The notes: generated from the sequence alone by a model not told the origin. Shown: positions 27,015 to 36,829, numbered from the stretch's first letter. The stretch is 64,000 bases of DNA from Streptomyces niger (GCF_000718305.1 NZ_JOFQ01000002.1:310001-374000); one strand, 5' to 3'. A program made the numbers and translations.

Positions 27015-27523
27015 TTCAGCGACTCCGGGGTGAGCCGGCAGGTCACGCCGAAGCGGTTCCAGGCGTTGATGGTGGCGATCAGGGCGATGAGCTGGGCCAG
27101 CTCGGCGTCCTCGAAGTGCGCCGCGGCCCGCTCGTACGCCGCGTCCGGCACGAAGCCTCCCCCAGCCTCCGGCTGGGAGGTGCCCCCGGTCAGGACCGTG
27201 ACGGCCTCGGTGAGCGCGAGCGCCGCCTGCTCCTTCTCGGTGTACGCCTCGGCGGCCTCCTCCCAGGCGTTGAGGAAGTAGATGCGCTGCTCGGTCTCGC
27301 CGGCCTTGCGGGCGTCCGTGATGTGCATGTCGAGGCAGTACGCGCAGTGGTTGAGCTGCGAGGCCCGGATCTTCACCAGCTCCACCAGCGCGGGGTCGAG
27401 GCCCTTCCTGGCGGCCGTCTCCAGGCGGAGCATGGCCTTGAAGACCTCGGGGGCGTGCTCCGACCAGTTCAGGCGGGGACCGTGCGGGCCGGCGCCCTGG
27501 CCGGTCGTCGTGTTCGTCGTCAT
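27011..27523 (-). CDS. AhpD/carboxymuconolactone decarboxylase-family protein
   Basis: A 170-residue peroxidase-like protein. LVKIRASQLNHCAYCLDMH contains the CxxC pair and downstream His of AhpD-type alkylhydroperoxidases. The rest (WEEAAEAYTEKEQAALALTEAVT) matches the helical repeat of the family. A stretch GGTSQPEAGGG near residue 115 is unlike the family and is encoded by an interspersed palindromic repeat. It is co-translated with the PEP mutase-like gene and divergent from a MocR regulator, which is therefore the likely controller of both. Confidence 0.88.
   Translation of the reverse strand: MTTNTTTGQGAGPHGPRLNWSEHAPEVFKAMLRLETAARKGLDPALVELVKIRASQLNHCAYCLDMHITDARKAGETEQRIYFLNAWEEAAEAYTEKEQAALALTEAVTVLTGGTSQPEAGGGFVPDAAYERAAAHFEDAELAQLIALIATINAWNRFGVTCRLTPESLK
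27156..27187. repeat. short interspersed palindromic repeat inside a coding region
   Basis: The sequence has arms CCTCCC and AGCC, then GGCT and GGGAGG, followed by TGCCCCC. I recall this type of imperfect palindrome as a dispersed repeat in many Streptomyces genomes, usually between genes. Here it lies in frame inside the AhpD-like gene and adds about 11 residues. Confidence 0.65.
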
Positions 27524-27570
27524 GCGTCCGACGCTACGTCCGGGCGGCCCCCTCGGTATGGTCCATTTCC
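27524..27570. promoter_or_regulatory. 47-bp divergent promoter region of the AhpD-like and MocR genes
   Basis: Only 47 bp separate the divergent starts, so the two promoters must overlap. MocR-type regulators commonly bind such regions. I could not identify a clear operator. Confidence 0.45.
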
Positions 27571-29025
27571 ATGACCGATTCCTGGGCCGCTTTCGGGCGC
27601 GATCTGTACCTGGATCTCCCCGGTACCCAGGGCAAACGCGCCGCCCTCGTGCACGCGCTGCGGGACGCGGCCCGTACGGGGCGGCTCGCGCCCGGCACCC
27701 GCCTGCCGTCCTCCCGCACCCTCGCCGCCGACCTGTCCCTGGCCCGCAACACCGTCGCCGAGGCCTACGCCGAACTGGTCGCCGAGGGCTGGCTCACCGC
27801 CCGCCAGGGATCCGGCACCCGAGTGGCGGAGCGCGTGTCGCGTCCCCCGGCCGCCCCCGCTCCGGTACGTACGCGGCCGCCGCAGCCCGCCGCACCGCCG
27901 CCGCCCGCCTACGACCTCACCGCCGGCACCCCCGACGTCTCCGCCTTCCCCCGCACCGCCTGGCTCGCCGCGGCCCGGCAGGCGCTGACCACGGCACCGA
28001 GCGAGGCGTTCGGGTACGGCACTGTGGCCGGGCGGCCCGAGCTGCGGACCGTGCTGGCCGACTACCTCGCCCGCGCCCGCGGCGTGCACGCCCACCCCGA
28101 CCGCATCGTCCTCTGCGCGGGCTTCATGCAGGGCCTCGCCCTCCTCGCCCGGCTGCTGCGGCAGGCCGGCGCCCGCGAGGCCGCCGTGGAGTCCTACGGG
28201 CTGCCCTTCCACCGCGACGTCCTGGACCGCGCCGGGCTGCGCCCCGTACCGCTCCCGGTGGACGCGCACGGCGCCCGCACCGACACGCTCACCGGCCGGT
28301 CCGGGACCGGTGCCGTGCTGCTCACCCCCGCGCACCAGTTCCCCACCGGCGTTCCGCTGCACCCGGACCGCCGCGCCGCCGCCGTGGACTGGGCGCGGCG
28401 GACCGGCGGGCTGGTCCTGGAGGACGACTACGACGGCGAGTTCCGGTACGACGGGCGGCAGGTGGGCGCGTTGCAGAGCCTGGACCCGGACCACGTCGTG
28501 TACCTCGGGACCGCCAGCAAGAGCCTCGCCCCGGCCCTGCGGATCTCCTGGCTCGTGCTGCCCGAGCGGCTCGTCGCGCCGCTGCTCGACCTGAAGGGCA
28601 CCGGCGAGTGGCAGTCCGGCTCCCTGGACCAGCTCACCCTCGCCGAGTTCCTCGCCGGTGGCGCCTACGACCGGCACGTGCGCACGATGCGGCTGCGCTA
28701 CCGGCGCCGCCGCGACCAACTCGTCGCCGCGCTCGCCGCCCACGCGCCGCACGTCCGGGTCACCGGCCTGGCAGCGGGGCTGCACGCGGTCGTCCGGCTG
28801 CCCGCGGGCACCGAGCAGGCGACGCTGCGCGCGGCCCGCCGCAACGGACTCGCCGTCGAGGGCCTGGCGACCTTCACGGCACCGCGGCCGGCGGCAGACC
28901 CGGCCGGGGAGCCGGCGGACGCCCTGGTCGTCGGCTACGGCCACCCGGCCGACCACGCCTTCTCGGGCGCGCTGGACGCGCTGCTGCGGTCCCTGCCGCC
29001 GCCATGGGAAGCCGACGGACGGTGA
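27571..29025 (+). CDS. MocR-type GntR regulator with aminotransferase domain
   Basis: A 484-residue PLP-dependent transcription factor. Residues about 15-85 form a GntR winged helix (GTRLPSSRTLAADLSLARNTVAEAYAELVAEGW). From about residue 115 the protein is a class I aminotransferase-fold domain, with the PLP Lys at 317 in TASKSLAPALRISW. Most MocR proteins sense PLP or an amine and control a divergent gene. Here the divergent operon encodes an AhpD-like and a PEP mutase-like protein. Length and layout are normal for the family. Confidence 0.92.
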   Translation: MTDSWAAFGRDLYLDLPGTQGKRAALVHALRDAARTGRLAPGTRLPSSRTLAADLSLARNTVAEAYAELVAEGWLTARQGSGTRVAERVSRPPAAPAPVRTRPPQPAAPPPPAYDLTAGTPDVSAFPRTAWLAAARQALTTAPSEAFGYGTVAGRPELRTVLADYLARARGVHAHPDRIVLCAGFMQGLALLARLLRQAGAREAAVESYGLPFHRDVLDRAGLRPVPLPVDAHGARTDTLTGRSGTGAVLLTPAHQFPTGVPLHPDRRAAAVDWARRTGGLVLEDDYDGEFRYDGRQVGALQSLDPDHVVYLGTASKSLAPALRISWLVLPERLVAPLLDLKGTGEWQSGSLDQLTLAEFLAGGAYDRHVRTMRLRYRRRRDQLVAALAAHAPHVRVTGLAAGLHAVVRLPAGTEQATLRAARRNGLAVEGLATFTAPRPAADPAGEPADALVVGYGHPADHAFSGALDALLRSLPPPWEADGR

Positions 29026-29086
29026 CGGGGGTGGCAGGGGCCGCTGTCACCCTGCGTTGTCAGTGGGTCCGGGTAATGTCCCGGTC

Positions 29087-30430
29087 ATGGAACGACGATT
29101 GGGACAAACGACCGACGGCAGCAGACGGGGGAAGCGGCGCACGGCGCGGTCGCTCTTAGCGGCGGGCATCGGCGCCTTCGCCATGGTGGCGCAACTGCTG
29201 ACGTACGCTCAGCCGGCCGCAGCCGCGACACCGTTGGCGCCTATGGACGTCAAAGGTATGAAGCTCACCGCCCGCGAGTTCGACCAGCGGTGGAAGGCGA
29301 TCGACCTGCTCCGGCAGGACCCGGCGATTCACGGTTACCCGCGGGACACGCCGGCGCTCAGCCCGATGCTCGACGGGCACGGCTGGACCGGCCGCCCCTC
29401 GATGTGCCACAAGAGCAACATCGACCCCAAGTACAGCCCCGACGGTTTCTGCTGGACCCCCGAGGACGACGCGTCCGGCGAGTGGACCCCCCAGGGCCTG
29501 ACGGGGTCCCACGACGCCCAACCCGGCGGCACCTGGAACGGCAAGCACGTCTACCTCGCCTCCTGGCACTCCGCCGGCGACCGGTTCTCCCGCATATCGG
29601 TCGTGGAGAACACCGGCAGCTCGACCGTCTACCAGCACATCCTGCTGGTCGACCCCTACCTCGACGGTGCGGGCGCCAACTTCCGTGCGGTGGGGGACCC
29701 GTCGACGGGACCGTCGGATCAGGAGCAGGCGGTGCGCCCGGGCGGTCACGCCGACGGGATCGCCTGGTACGGCAACAAGCTCTTCCTCGCCACCGGCCAT
29801 CAGATCCAGGTCTACGACCTGCGCAACCTGATACGCATCACCGAGAACGACAGCGCTGAGGTCGGCCTCCACGACGGCAAGGCCACCGCGCGCTACCACA
29901 ACTGGGCGCTGCCGATGATCGGCATGTACACCAACGCCCCCGCAGGCGCCAAGTGCACCGACACCGCCCCGTGCCTGACCTCCCTCAGCCTGGACCGCAC
30001 CGGAGCCGACACCCTGGTCACCTCGGAGGTCGCCGAGAAGGGCGGCCGTCCGGTGGTCCAGTGGCCGCTGCACGCCGGGGACGGCCTGCTGGACACCGAC
30101 GGCGCCGACAACCACTCCGGCTCGGCGGAGGCGGCGGCCGCGTGGCGGGTGCCGATCTGGAAGGTCCAGGGAGCGGCCACGGACGGCACGTACTGGTACT
30201 TCAGCGGTGAGTGCCCCGAGACCGCCGGCACCGACGACTCCGACGTGCCGTACTGCATCCACCGTGCCCTGCCCGGTGAGGAGCCGCACGTCCTCACCAA
30301 GGCGCCGCCGCTGACCCAGAACCTGTCCTTCGCCCCCTCCTCCGGGCGGCTGTGGGGGATCAACGAGCGGGCCTGGTCCCGGAAGGCCGGCGCGCAGCGC
30401 GTCGTCTTCTCCCTGGATCCGCCGGCGTAG
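29087..30430 (+). CDS. secreted protein of unknown function
   Basis: A 447-residue exported protein. The N-terminus is basic (RRGKRRTARS), followed by a hydrophobic stretch and an AAAA cleavage region near residue 47; the paired Arg could indicate Tat export, but the motif is not canonical. The mature protein is rich in Trp, Asp and Gly with segments such as TWNGKHVYLASWHSAGDRFSR, HADGIAWYGNKLFLATGHQIQVYDL and TYWYFSGECPE, which suggest a beta-propeller. There are paired Cys residues. I recall similar proteins in other Streptomyces but no assigned role. The frame is open further upstream, but the ATG at 29087 gives the signal peptide. Confidence 0.75.
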   Translation: MERRLGQTTDGSRRGKRRTARSLLAAGIGAFAMVAQLLTYAQPAAAATPLAPMDVKGMKLTAREFDQRWKAIDLLRQDPAIHGYPRDTPALSPMLDGHGWTGRPSMCHKSNIDPKYSPDGFCWTPEDDASGEWTPQGLTGSHDAQPGGTWNGKHVYLASWHSAGDRFSRISVVENTGSSTVYQHILLVDPYLDGAGANFRAVGDPSTGPSDQEQAVRPGGHADGIAWYGNKLFLATGHQIQVYDLRNLIRITENDSAEVGLHDGKATARYHNWALPMIGMYTNAPAGAKCTDTAPCLTSLSLDRTGADTLVTSEVAEKGGRPVVQWPLHAGDGLLDTDGADNHSGSAEAAAAWRVPIWKVQGAATDGTYWYFSGECPETAGTDDSDVPYCIHRALPGEEPHVLTKAPPLTQNLSFAPSSGRLWGINERAWSRKAGAQRVVFSLDPPA

Positions 30431-30639
30431 CCCCGAACAGGTGGTGCCCCTGTCCTGCGTGCGGGACGCCGAGGCGGTACGGGTGGCCGGTAATCGTCTC
30501 CGGGAAGCCGTTCCGTCCGTGGCGCCGGTGCGGGGCAGGGGGCCGTACCCGGCGCGGAAGGGGCTGTCTAGGCTGCTGGGACGGACGTCACCGGCCGCGG
30601 TGACGGGACAAGTCACCGCATACACGGGGGAGATCGAAC

Positions 30640-30999
30640 ATGGCGGAAAAGGCGCGGCGGCGGCTGCGGTCGAGCACGGTGATACTGGGCGGGATGGGCG
30701 CGCTGGCCGCCGCCCTCACCTCCTGCGGCTCCGAGCCGGACAAGCGGTGCGTGGACCGCAACAGCTACGACGCGATCAACGGCTATCGCATCGTCGACTC
30801 CAAGAACTGCAGCGGCACCGGCGGTGCGTCGGCGGGCCGGACCGGCAAGAAGGGCGGCAAGGCGGGCGGCCGCCAGGTCGACGGCCAGTGGTACTACGAC
30901 GCGGACGTCGACGGGCGCCGCGCCGACTACGGCACGTTCAGCAAGAGCCAGGCCGTGGACCGGGGCGGCTTCGGCTGTTCGGGTTCGGCCGGCGGCTGA
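30640..30999 (+). CDS. YgiB-like small lipoprotein (DUF1190-related)
   Basis: A 119-residue exported protein with lipobox LTSC. After the Cys come SEPDKRCVDRNSYDAINGY, a Gly/Lys-rich linker, and a C-terminal part ending RGGFGCSG. The layout, the conserved RGGFG ending and the next gene, a glutathionylspermidine synthase-family protein, match the ygiB-ygiC pair of enterobacteria, as I recall it. The role of that pair is poorly known. It lies 13 bp before the YgiC-like gene. The 209 bp upstream hold its promoter and nothing else recognisable. Confidence 0.7.
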   Translation: MAEKARRRLRSSTVILGGMGALAAALTSCGSEPDKRCVDRNSYDAINGYRIVDSKNCSGTGGASAGRTGKKGGKAGGRQVDGQWYYDADVDGRRADYGTFSKSQAVDRGGFGCSGSAGG

Positions 31000-31012
31000 G
31001 CGGCGGGCGGCG

Positions 31013-32200
31013 ATGCAGCGGCACACCATCACGCCCCGGCCGGGCTGGCAGGAGACCGTCGAGGCGCAGGGGCTGATCTATCCCCTGACCCGCTATCCCG
31101 ACGACTCGCTGCGCCCGTACTGGGACGAGAGCGCGTACTACGAGTTCACCCTGCCCGAGGTCGAGGCGCTGGAGGAGGTCGTCGAGGAGCTGCACGGCAT
31201 GTGCCTGGCCGCGGCCGCGCACATCGTCGAGCAGGACCGCTTCGCCGACCTCGGCATCGACGACCCGCGGCTGGCGGGGCTGGTAGCCGAGGCGTGGCGC
31301 CGCCGGGACGAACTGCCCTCGCTGTACGGGCGGTTCGACCTGCGCTACGACGGCACGGGCCCGGCGAAGATGCTGGAGTACAACGCGGACACGCCCACCT
31401 CGCTCGTCGAGGCGGCCAGTCCGCAGTGGTTCTGGATGGAGGAGCGGTTCCCCGGCGCCGACCAGTGGAACTCCCTGCACGAGCGGCTGGTCGACGCGTG
31501 GCGGCGGCAGGCGAAGCTGCTGCCGCCGGGCGCGCCGCTGCACTTCGCGCACTCCGCGGGCGACGAGCTGGGTGAGGACCTGATGACCGTCGCCTACCTC
31601 ATCGAGACCGCGCAGCAGGCGGGCCTGGAGACGGTGGCGATCTCCATGGAGGAGATCGGCTGGGACGGGCTCGCCGGGCGCTTCGTCGATCAACGGCTGA
31701 GGTTCGTCCGGGCCTGCTTCAAGCTCTACCCCTGGGAATGGCTGGCCACCGACCGCTTCGGCCCGCACGTCCTGGACACCCTCGACAACGGCGGCGGTAC
31801 GGGCTCCACCCTGTGGATCGAGCCCGCCTGGAAGATGCTGCTGTCGAACAAGGCGCTGCTGGCGATCCTGTGGGAGCTGTATCCGGACCACCCGAACCTC
31901 CTCCCGGCCTACCTCGACGGCCCCCGCGACCTGGCCCGTGGCACCGGGTACGTCGCCAAGCCGCTGCTCGGCCGGGAGGGCGCGGGCGTCACCATCCACC
32001 CGGCGGGCGCGCCGGAGGCCGGCGTACGGGACGAGGCCTGCTGCTACCAGGCGCTGGCCCCGCTGCCCGACTTCGACGGCAACCGCGTCGTCCTGGGGGC
32101 CTGGGTCGTCGAGGACGAGGCGGCGGGGCTGGGCATCCGGGAGTCGACGGGCCTGGTCACGGACGAGTACGCCCGCTTCCTGCCGCACGTGATCCTTTGA
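31013..32200 (+). CDS. glutathionylspermidine synthase-family protein (YgiC-like)
   Basis: A 395-residue ATP-grasp enzyme. It shows FDLRYDGTGPAKMLEYNADTPTSLVEAA, typical of the synthase half of glutathionylspermidine synthase, and later WIEPAWKMLLSNKALLAILWE, VAKPLLGREGAGV and VVLGAWVVED. It lacks the amidase domain, as YgiC and YjfC do. Streptomyces makes mycothiol rather than glutathione, so the real substrate is unknown; an amide-bond ligation on a peptide or polyamine is likely. The ATG at 31013 comes 13 bp after the YgiB-like gene, so they form an operon. Confidence 0.88.
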   Translation: MQRHTITPRPGWQETVEAQGLIYPLTRYPDDSLRPYWDESAYYEFTLPEVEALEEVVEELHGMCLAAAAHIVEQDRFADLGIDDPRLAGLVAEAWRRRDELPSLYGRFDLRYDGTGPAKMLEYNADTPTSLVEAASPQWFWMEERFPGADQWNSLHERLVDAWRRQAKLLPPGAPLHFAHSAGDELGEDLMTVAYLIETAQQAGLETVAISMEEIGWDGLAGRFVDQRLRFVRACFKLYPWEWLATDRFGPHVLDTLDNGGGTGSTLWIEPAWKMLLSNKALLAILWELYPDHPNLLPAYLDGPRDLARGTGYVAKPLLGREGAGVTIHPAGAPEAGVRDEACCYQALAPLPDFDGNRVVLGAWVVEDEAAGLGIRESTGLVTDEYARFLPHVIL

Positions 32201-32215
32201 GGCTCGGACGTGTGA

Positions 32216-33310
<1,095 letters not shown>

Positions 33311-33319
33311 CAGGTGCGT

Positions 33320-33361
33320 CCGGGACCGCCCCGGCCCCGCGGAGGGGGCCGGAGGTCCCGG
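33320..33361 (+). terminator. hairpin after trpS
   Basis: CCGGGACC pairs with GGTCCCGG, and an internal GGCCCC pairs with GGGGCC, giving a bulged long stem just after the trpS stop. No U tract. Confidence 0.65.
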
Positions 33362-33451
33362 CGGCGCGGGACCGAGGACGCTCGCCGGAACGGCGGCGCA
33401 CCCGGCACACTGGCAATCGGGGAAACCATCCTTTTCAGGGAGGAGAACGCA

Positions 33452-34033
33452 GTGGGGACCGTAACGCTCGGCGTTTCGATCGCGGTCCCGGAGCCGTACG
33501 GCCGCTTCCTCCAGGAGCAGCGCGCAAGCTTCGGGGACCCGGCCGCGCATGCCATCCCCACCCATGTCACCCTCCTCCCGCCCACCGAGACCGACCCCGC
33601 CGACCTGCCCCGGGTCGAGGAGTACCTCGCGGCGGTCGCGGCGGATTTCCGGCCCTTCACGCTGCGGCTGAAGGGCACGGACACCTTCCGCCCGCTCTCG
33701 CCCGTCGTCTTCGTCAAGCTCGTCGACGGCATGGCGGGCTGCACGGCCCTGCAGGAGCGCATCCGCGCCGCGTCCGGGCCGTGCGCCCGTGAGCTGCAGT
33801 TCCCGTACCACCCGCACGTCACCGTCGCGCACGGCACCTCCGAGGAGGCGATGGACCGGGCGCAGCGGGAGCTGGCGGACTTCGAGGCGGCCTGGACGAT
33901 AGGGGGTTTCGCGCTGTACCAGCAGGGCGCCGACGGCGTCTGGCGGCTGGAGCGCGAGTACCCCTTCGGCGCGCCGGTCGCGGGCGTGCCCCGGCAGGCC
34001 GACCTGACCCGGCCACCGGCCCCGTCCCGCTAG
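33452..34033 (+). CDS. 2'-5' RNA ligase (LigT/2H phosphoesterase) family protein
   Basis: A 193-residue protein of the 2H phosphoesterase superfamily. It has the two family motifs, HVTLLPP near residue 36 and HVTVAHG near residue 128, each a H-x-T. The usual fold of two similar halves can be traced. Such proteins open or form 2',5' or cyclic phosphates on RNA or nucleotides; the natural substrate here is unknown. The GTG at 33452 has GGAGG 8 bases upstream. It follows trpS in the same order I recall from S. coelicolor. Confidence 0.88.
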   Translation: MGTVTLGVSIAVPEPYGRFLQEQRASFGDPAAHAIPTHVTLLPPTETDPADLPRVEEYLAAVAADFRPFTLRLKGTDTFRPLSPVVFVKLVDGMAGCTALQERIRAASGPCARELQFPYHPHVTVAHGTSEEAMDRAQRELADFEAAWTIGGFALYQQGADGVWRLEREYPFGAPVAGVPRQADLTRPPAPSR

Positions 34034-34140
34034 CCTCTCCCGACCTGCGGCGCCCCGCGCGCGTCCTCCCTGGCGTACCGCCATCCGGAGGATAGTGTTC
34101 CGCCGGACGGGACGCCGGCCGGAGGGGGTACACACGGCTC

Positions 34141-35058
34141 ATGGAGTGGTTGACCAGGCTGCCGCTGATCGGCCCGGCCGTGGTGTGGCTGATGCGCACG
34201 CACCTGTGGCGGGCGTATCAGCGGATGGACCGCGTGCACTGGACCCGGCTGGCCGCGGCCCTCACGTTCACCAGCTTCGTGGCGCTCTTCCCGCTGCTCA
34301 CGGTCTCGGCGGTGATCGGTGCCGCGACGCTCACCGACGCGCAGCTGCGCCAGTTCCAGCACCAGCTCACCGAGCAGGTCCCCGGCATCGCCCAGCAGCT
34401 GGACGTCGGCGCGCTGGTGGACAACGCGGGCACGGTCGGGGTGATCGCCGCTGCCGCGCTGCTCTTCACGGGGGTCGGCTGGGTCCAGTCGCTCCGCGAC
34501 TGTCTGCGCGCCGTCTGGGAGACCGACGACGAGGACGGGAACTTCTTCGTGGCCAAGGCCCGGGACGGGGCGCTGCTGCTGGGCCTCGGCGGCGTGGCGG
34601 TCGCCTCGCTGGCCTGCTCGGCGGTGGCCTCGGCCGAGGTGGGCCGCGTGGCGCAGGTGCTGGGCATCCCCGAGGACGGCGTGGGCAGCGTCCTGCTGAA
34701 AGTGGCGGGCTTCCTGATCGCGGTCCTCGCCGACTTCCTGCTGCTGGCGTACGTCCTGACCCAGCTGCCCGGCGCCGTGCCGCAACCACGCTCCGTGGTG
34801 GTCGCGGCACTGATGGGAGCGGTCGGCTTCGAGCTCCTGAAGTACGCGCTCAGCGGCTATCTCCAGGGCGTCGCGGCGAAGAGCATGTACGGCGCGTTCG
34901 GCACGCCGATCGCGCTGCTGCTGTGGATCAACTTCACCGCGAAGCTGCTGGTCTTCTGCGCGGCCTGGACGGCCACCCAGGAACCGGCCGACGAGCCGGT
35001 CGAGGTGCCGGACGCCCCGCCGGCCGGCGAGAGCGGGGCGGCTGAGGACGTCGCGTGA
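34141..35058 (+). CDS. YihY/BrkB-family membrane protein
   Basis: A 305-residue polytopic protein with six hydrophobic segments. It shows MDRVHWTRLAAALTFTSFVALFPLLT near the N-terminus and AKSMYGAFGTPIALLLWINFTAKLLVF near the end, both hallmarks of the YihY/virulence factor BrkB family. Its biochemical role is unsettled; it was once mistaken for ribonuclease BN. The last 20 residues are acidic. Its 3' end lies in a short tandem repeat. Confidence 0.93.
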   Translation: MEWLTRLPLIGPAVVWLMRTHLWRAYQRMDRVHWTRLAAALTFTSFVALFPLLTVSAVIGAATLTDAQLRQFQHQLTEQVPGIAQQLDVGALVDNAGTVGVIAAAALLFTGVGWVQSLRDCLRAVWETDDEDGNFFVAKARDGALLLGLGGVAVASLACSAVASAEVGRVAQVLGIPEDGVGSVLLKVAGFLIAVLADFLLLAYVLTQLPGAVPQPRSVVVAALMGAVGFELLKYALSGYLQGVAAKSMYGAFGTPIALLLWINFTAKLLVFCAAWTATQEPADEPVEVPDAPPAGESGAAEDVA

Positions 35059-35130
35059 CGCCCTTCACCGGGGAGGACGCCGCGTGACGCTCTTCCCGGG
35101 GAGGACGCCGCGCGACCCCCTCCCCGCCGT
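35044..35130. repeat. three degenerate tandem copies at the 3' end of the YihY gene
   Basis: Copies starting GAGGACGYCGCG begin at 35044, 35073 and 35101, so the unit is 28-29 bp. The first two continue GTGACGCYCTTC and the third diverges. The first copy holds the YihY stop codon; the rest lies in the convergent intergenic gap. Confidence 0.75.
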
Positions 35131-35166
35131 GTGACGCCCTTGCGGGCGGCCGTCCCTGGTCAGCGG

Positions 35167-36456
35167 TCAGCGGCCGCGGCGCCGTACCAGGTCCGGGAGC
35201 GGCCAGCGGCGGTGCACCGCGAGCGCCAGGCCGCCCAGGACGACCACCGCGCCGCCCGCGATCCCCAGCGCGGTCCACGCGCCGCTCCGGCCGTCGGCGC
35301 CGTCCGTCGCGGCCAGGTGCGCGGCGGAGTGCTTGCCGTCGCTCTTCGTGGCGCTGTGCTTGCTGGCGTCGCCCTCCTTGCTCTTCGGCCCGACCAGCCG
35401 GCCCACCGGCTCGACCTTGTCCCGTGCCGCGAAGCCCCAGTCGAACAGCGCCGCGGTCTCCTTGTAGACCTCGTTCAGCTCCTTCTTGGCCGGGTTCATG
35501 ACCGTGACCAGGAGGACCTTGTCACCCCGCTGCGCGACGCCGGTGAACGTCGAGCCCGCGTTGGTGGTGTTGCCGTTCTTCACGCCCGCGATGCCCTCGT
35601 ACGGCTTCCCGCCGTACACACCGGTCAGCAGCCGGTTGGTGTTCTGTATGCCGAAGGTCGGCCGCTTCTTGCCCTTCTTCGCCTCGCCCGGGAACTGCGC
35701 GAACGCCGTCGAGCAGTACTCCCGGAAGTCGGCGTTCTGCAGTCCGGAGCGGGCGAACAGGCTCAGGTCGTACGCGCTGGAGACCTGCCCCTTCGCGTCG
35801 TAGCCGTCCGGGGTGACGACGTGCGTGTCGTGGGCGTTCAGCTGGTCCGCCTGCTTCTGCATGTCCCGGACGGTCTGCTCGACGCTGCCGTTCATGTGGG
35901 CGAGGGTGTGCACCGCATCGTTGCCCGACCGCAGGAAGACACCCAGCCACAGGTCGTGGACCGTGTAGGTCTGGTGCTCCTTTATGCCCACCAGGCTGCT
36001 GCCCTCGCCCATGCCCGCCAGGTCCTCCGGCTCGACCGTGTGCTTCTGGGTCTTGGGGAACTTCGGCAGCAGGGTGTCGGCGAAGAGCATCTTCAGCGTG
36101 GAGGCGGGCGGCAGCCGCCAGTGCGCGTTGTGCGCGGCGAGCACGTCGCCGGTCTCCGGGTCGGAGACGATCCACGAGCGTCCGGACAGCCCCTTCGGCA
36201 GCTTCGGGGCGCCCTCCTTCAGCTCGACCTGGGTACCGGGCTTCGCCAGCCGGTCACCGCCGACCGCGGACATCGTGGCGGGCGGCTCGGGCGTCTTCGA
36301 GGGCTTCGGTTCGTCGGCGTACGCGGGTACGGCCATGGCCAGCGGCGCGGTCAGCGCGGCACACACCAGGGCGGCGGCCGCGGCCCGGCGGCCGGTACGG
36401 CGGCGGGCGGCGCGCGGGGCAGGGGCAGGGGCGGGGGAGGGGGAAATCGTCGGCAC
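35167..36456 (-). CDS. D-alanyl-D-alanine carboxypeptidase (DacC-like)
   Basis: A 429-residue penicillin-binding protein of low molecular mass that trims the fifth D-Ala of peptidoglycan stems. It has a signal peptide (TAPLAMAVPAYA), the SxxK motif in PPASTLKML, the SxN-type motif SGNDAV and the KTG-like VKNGNTTN, in which KNG replaces KTG as in some actinobacterial members. A C-terminal membrane helix (ALGIAGGAVVVLGGLALAV) anchors it. The frame is open to 36648, but the divergent gene starts at 36557, so I place the start at the GTG at 36456; no ribosome-binding site is visible there. The family is clear; the start is not. Confidence 0.88.
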   Translation of the reverse strand: MPTISPSPAPAPAPRAARRRTGRRAAAAALVCAALTAPLAMAVPAYADEPKPSKTPEPPATMSAVGGDRLAKPGTQVELKEGAPKLPKGLSGRSWIVSDPETGDVLAAHNAHWRLPPASTLKMLFADTLLPKFPKTQKHTVEPEDLAGMGEGSSLVGIKEHQTYTVHDLWLGVFLRSGNDAVHTLAHMNGSVEQTVRDMQKQADQLNAHDTHVVTPDGYDAKGQVSSAYDLSLFARSGLQNADFREYCSTAFAQFPGEAKKGKKRPTFGIQNTNRLLTGVYGGKPYEGIAGVKNGNTTNAGSTFTGVAQRGDKVLLVTVMNPAKKELNEVYKETAALFDWGFAARDKVEPVGRLVGPKSKEGDASKHSATKSDGKHSAAHLAATDGADGRSGAWTALGIAGGAVVVLGGLALAVHRRWPLPDLVRRRGR

Positions 36457-36556
36457 GTCGGTGAACGTACCCGCAGCGTCCGGAACCGCAGCCGCCACCC
36501 CGCGAACGGCGGCCCCTCGCGACGGCGCCGCACCCCCGCCGCTCATACTGGAAGGT

Positions 36557-36829
36557 ATGAAGCTCTCGCGCCCCGTGTCCTGGTTCCTGCTCGCCTTCGG
36601 GGTCTGGAGCTGGTTCATCTGGATCACTTTCGTCAAGAATCTGGTCAAGGACGGAAGTGGTCTCGCCTTCGATGACGCAGGTGACCCGACTGCCTATTTC
36701 TGGGTGCATCTGGCGCTCGCCGTGACGTCCTTTCTCTTGGGGACGGCGATCGGGGTGATCGGGTTCCGTGGCGTACGGGCGCTGCGGGGCGGCGCCGCGG
36801 CCCCGGCGGACGAGAAGTCCGCTACGTGA
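36557..36829 (+). CDS. SCO4848-family membrane protein
   Basis: A 90-residue protein with two membrane helices, about residues 9-28 (FLLAFGVWSWFIWITFVKNL) and 48-75. I recognise it as the SCO4848 family, a small actinobacterial group of unknown role. GGAAGG lies just before the ATG. Its stop overlaps the metallophosphoesterase GTG start by 4 bp, so the two are translated together. Confidence 0.88.
   Translation: MKLSRPVSWFLLAFGVWSWFIWITFVKNLVKDGSGLAFDDAGDPTAYFWVHLALAVTSFLLGTAIGVIGFRGVRALRGGAAAPADEKSAT

Noticed and set aside
30441..31076. Plus-strand frame of 211 codons overlapping the YgiB-like gene
   Set aside because: It is the shifted frame of the YgiB-like gene, with Arg/Gly-rich low-complexity sequence and no ribosome-binding site.
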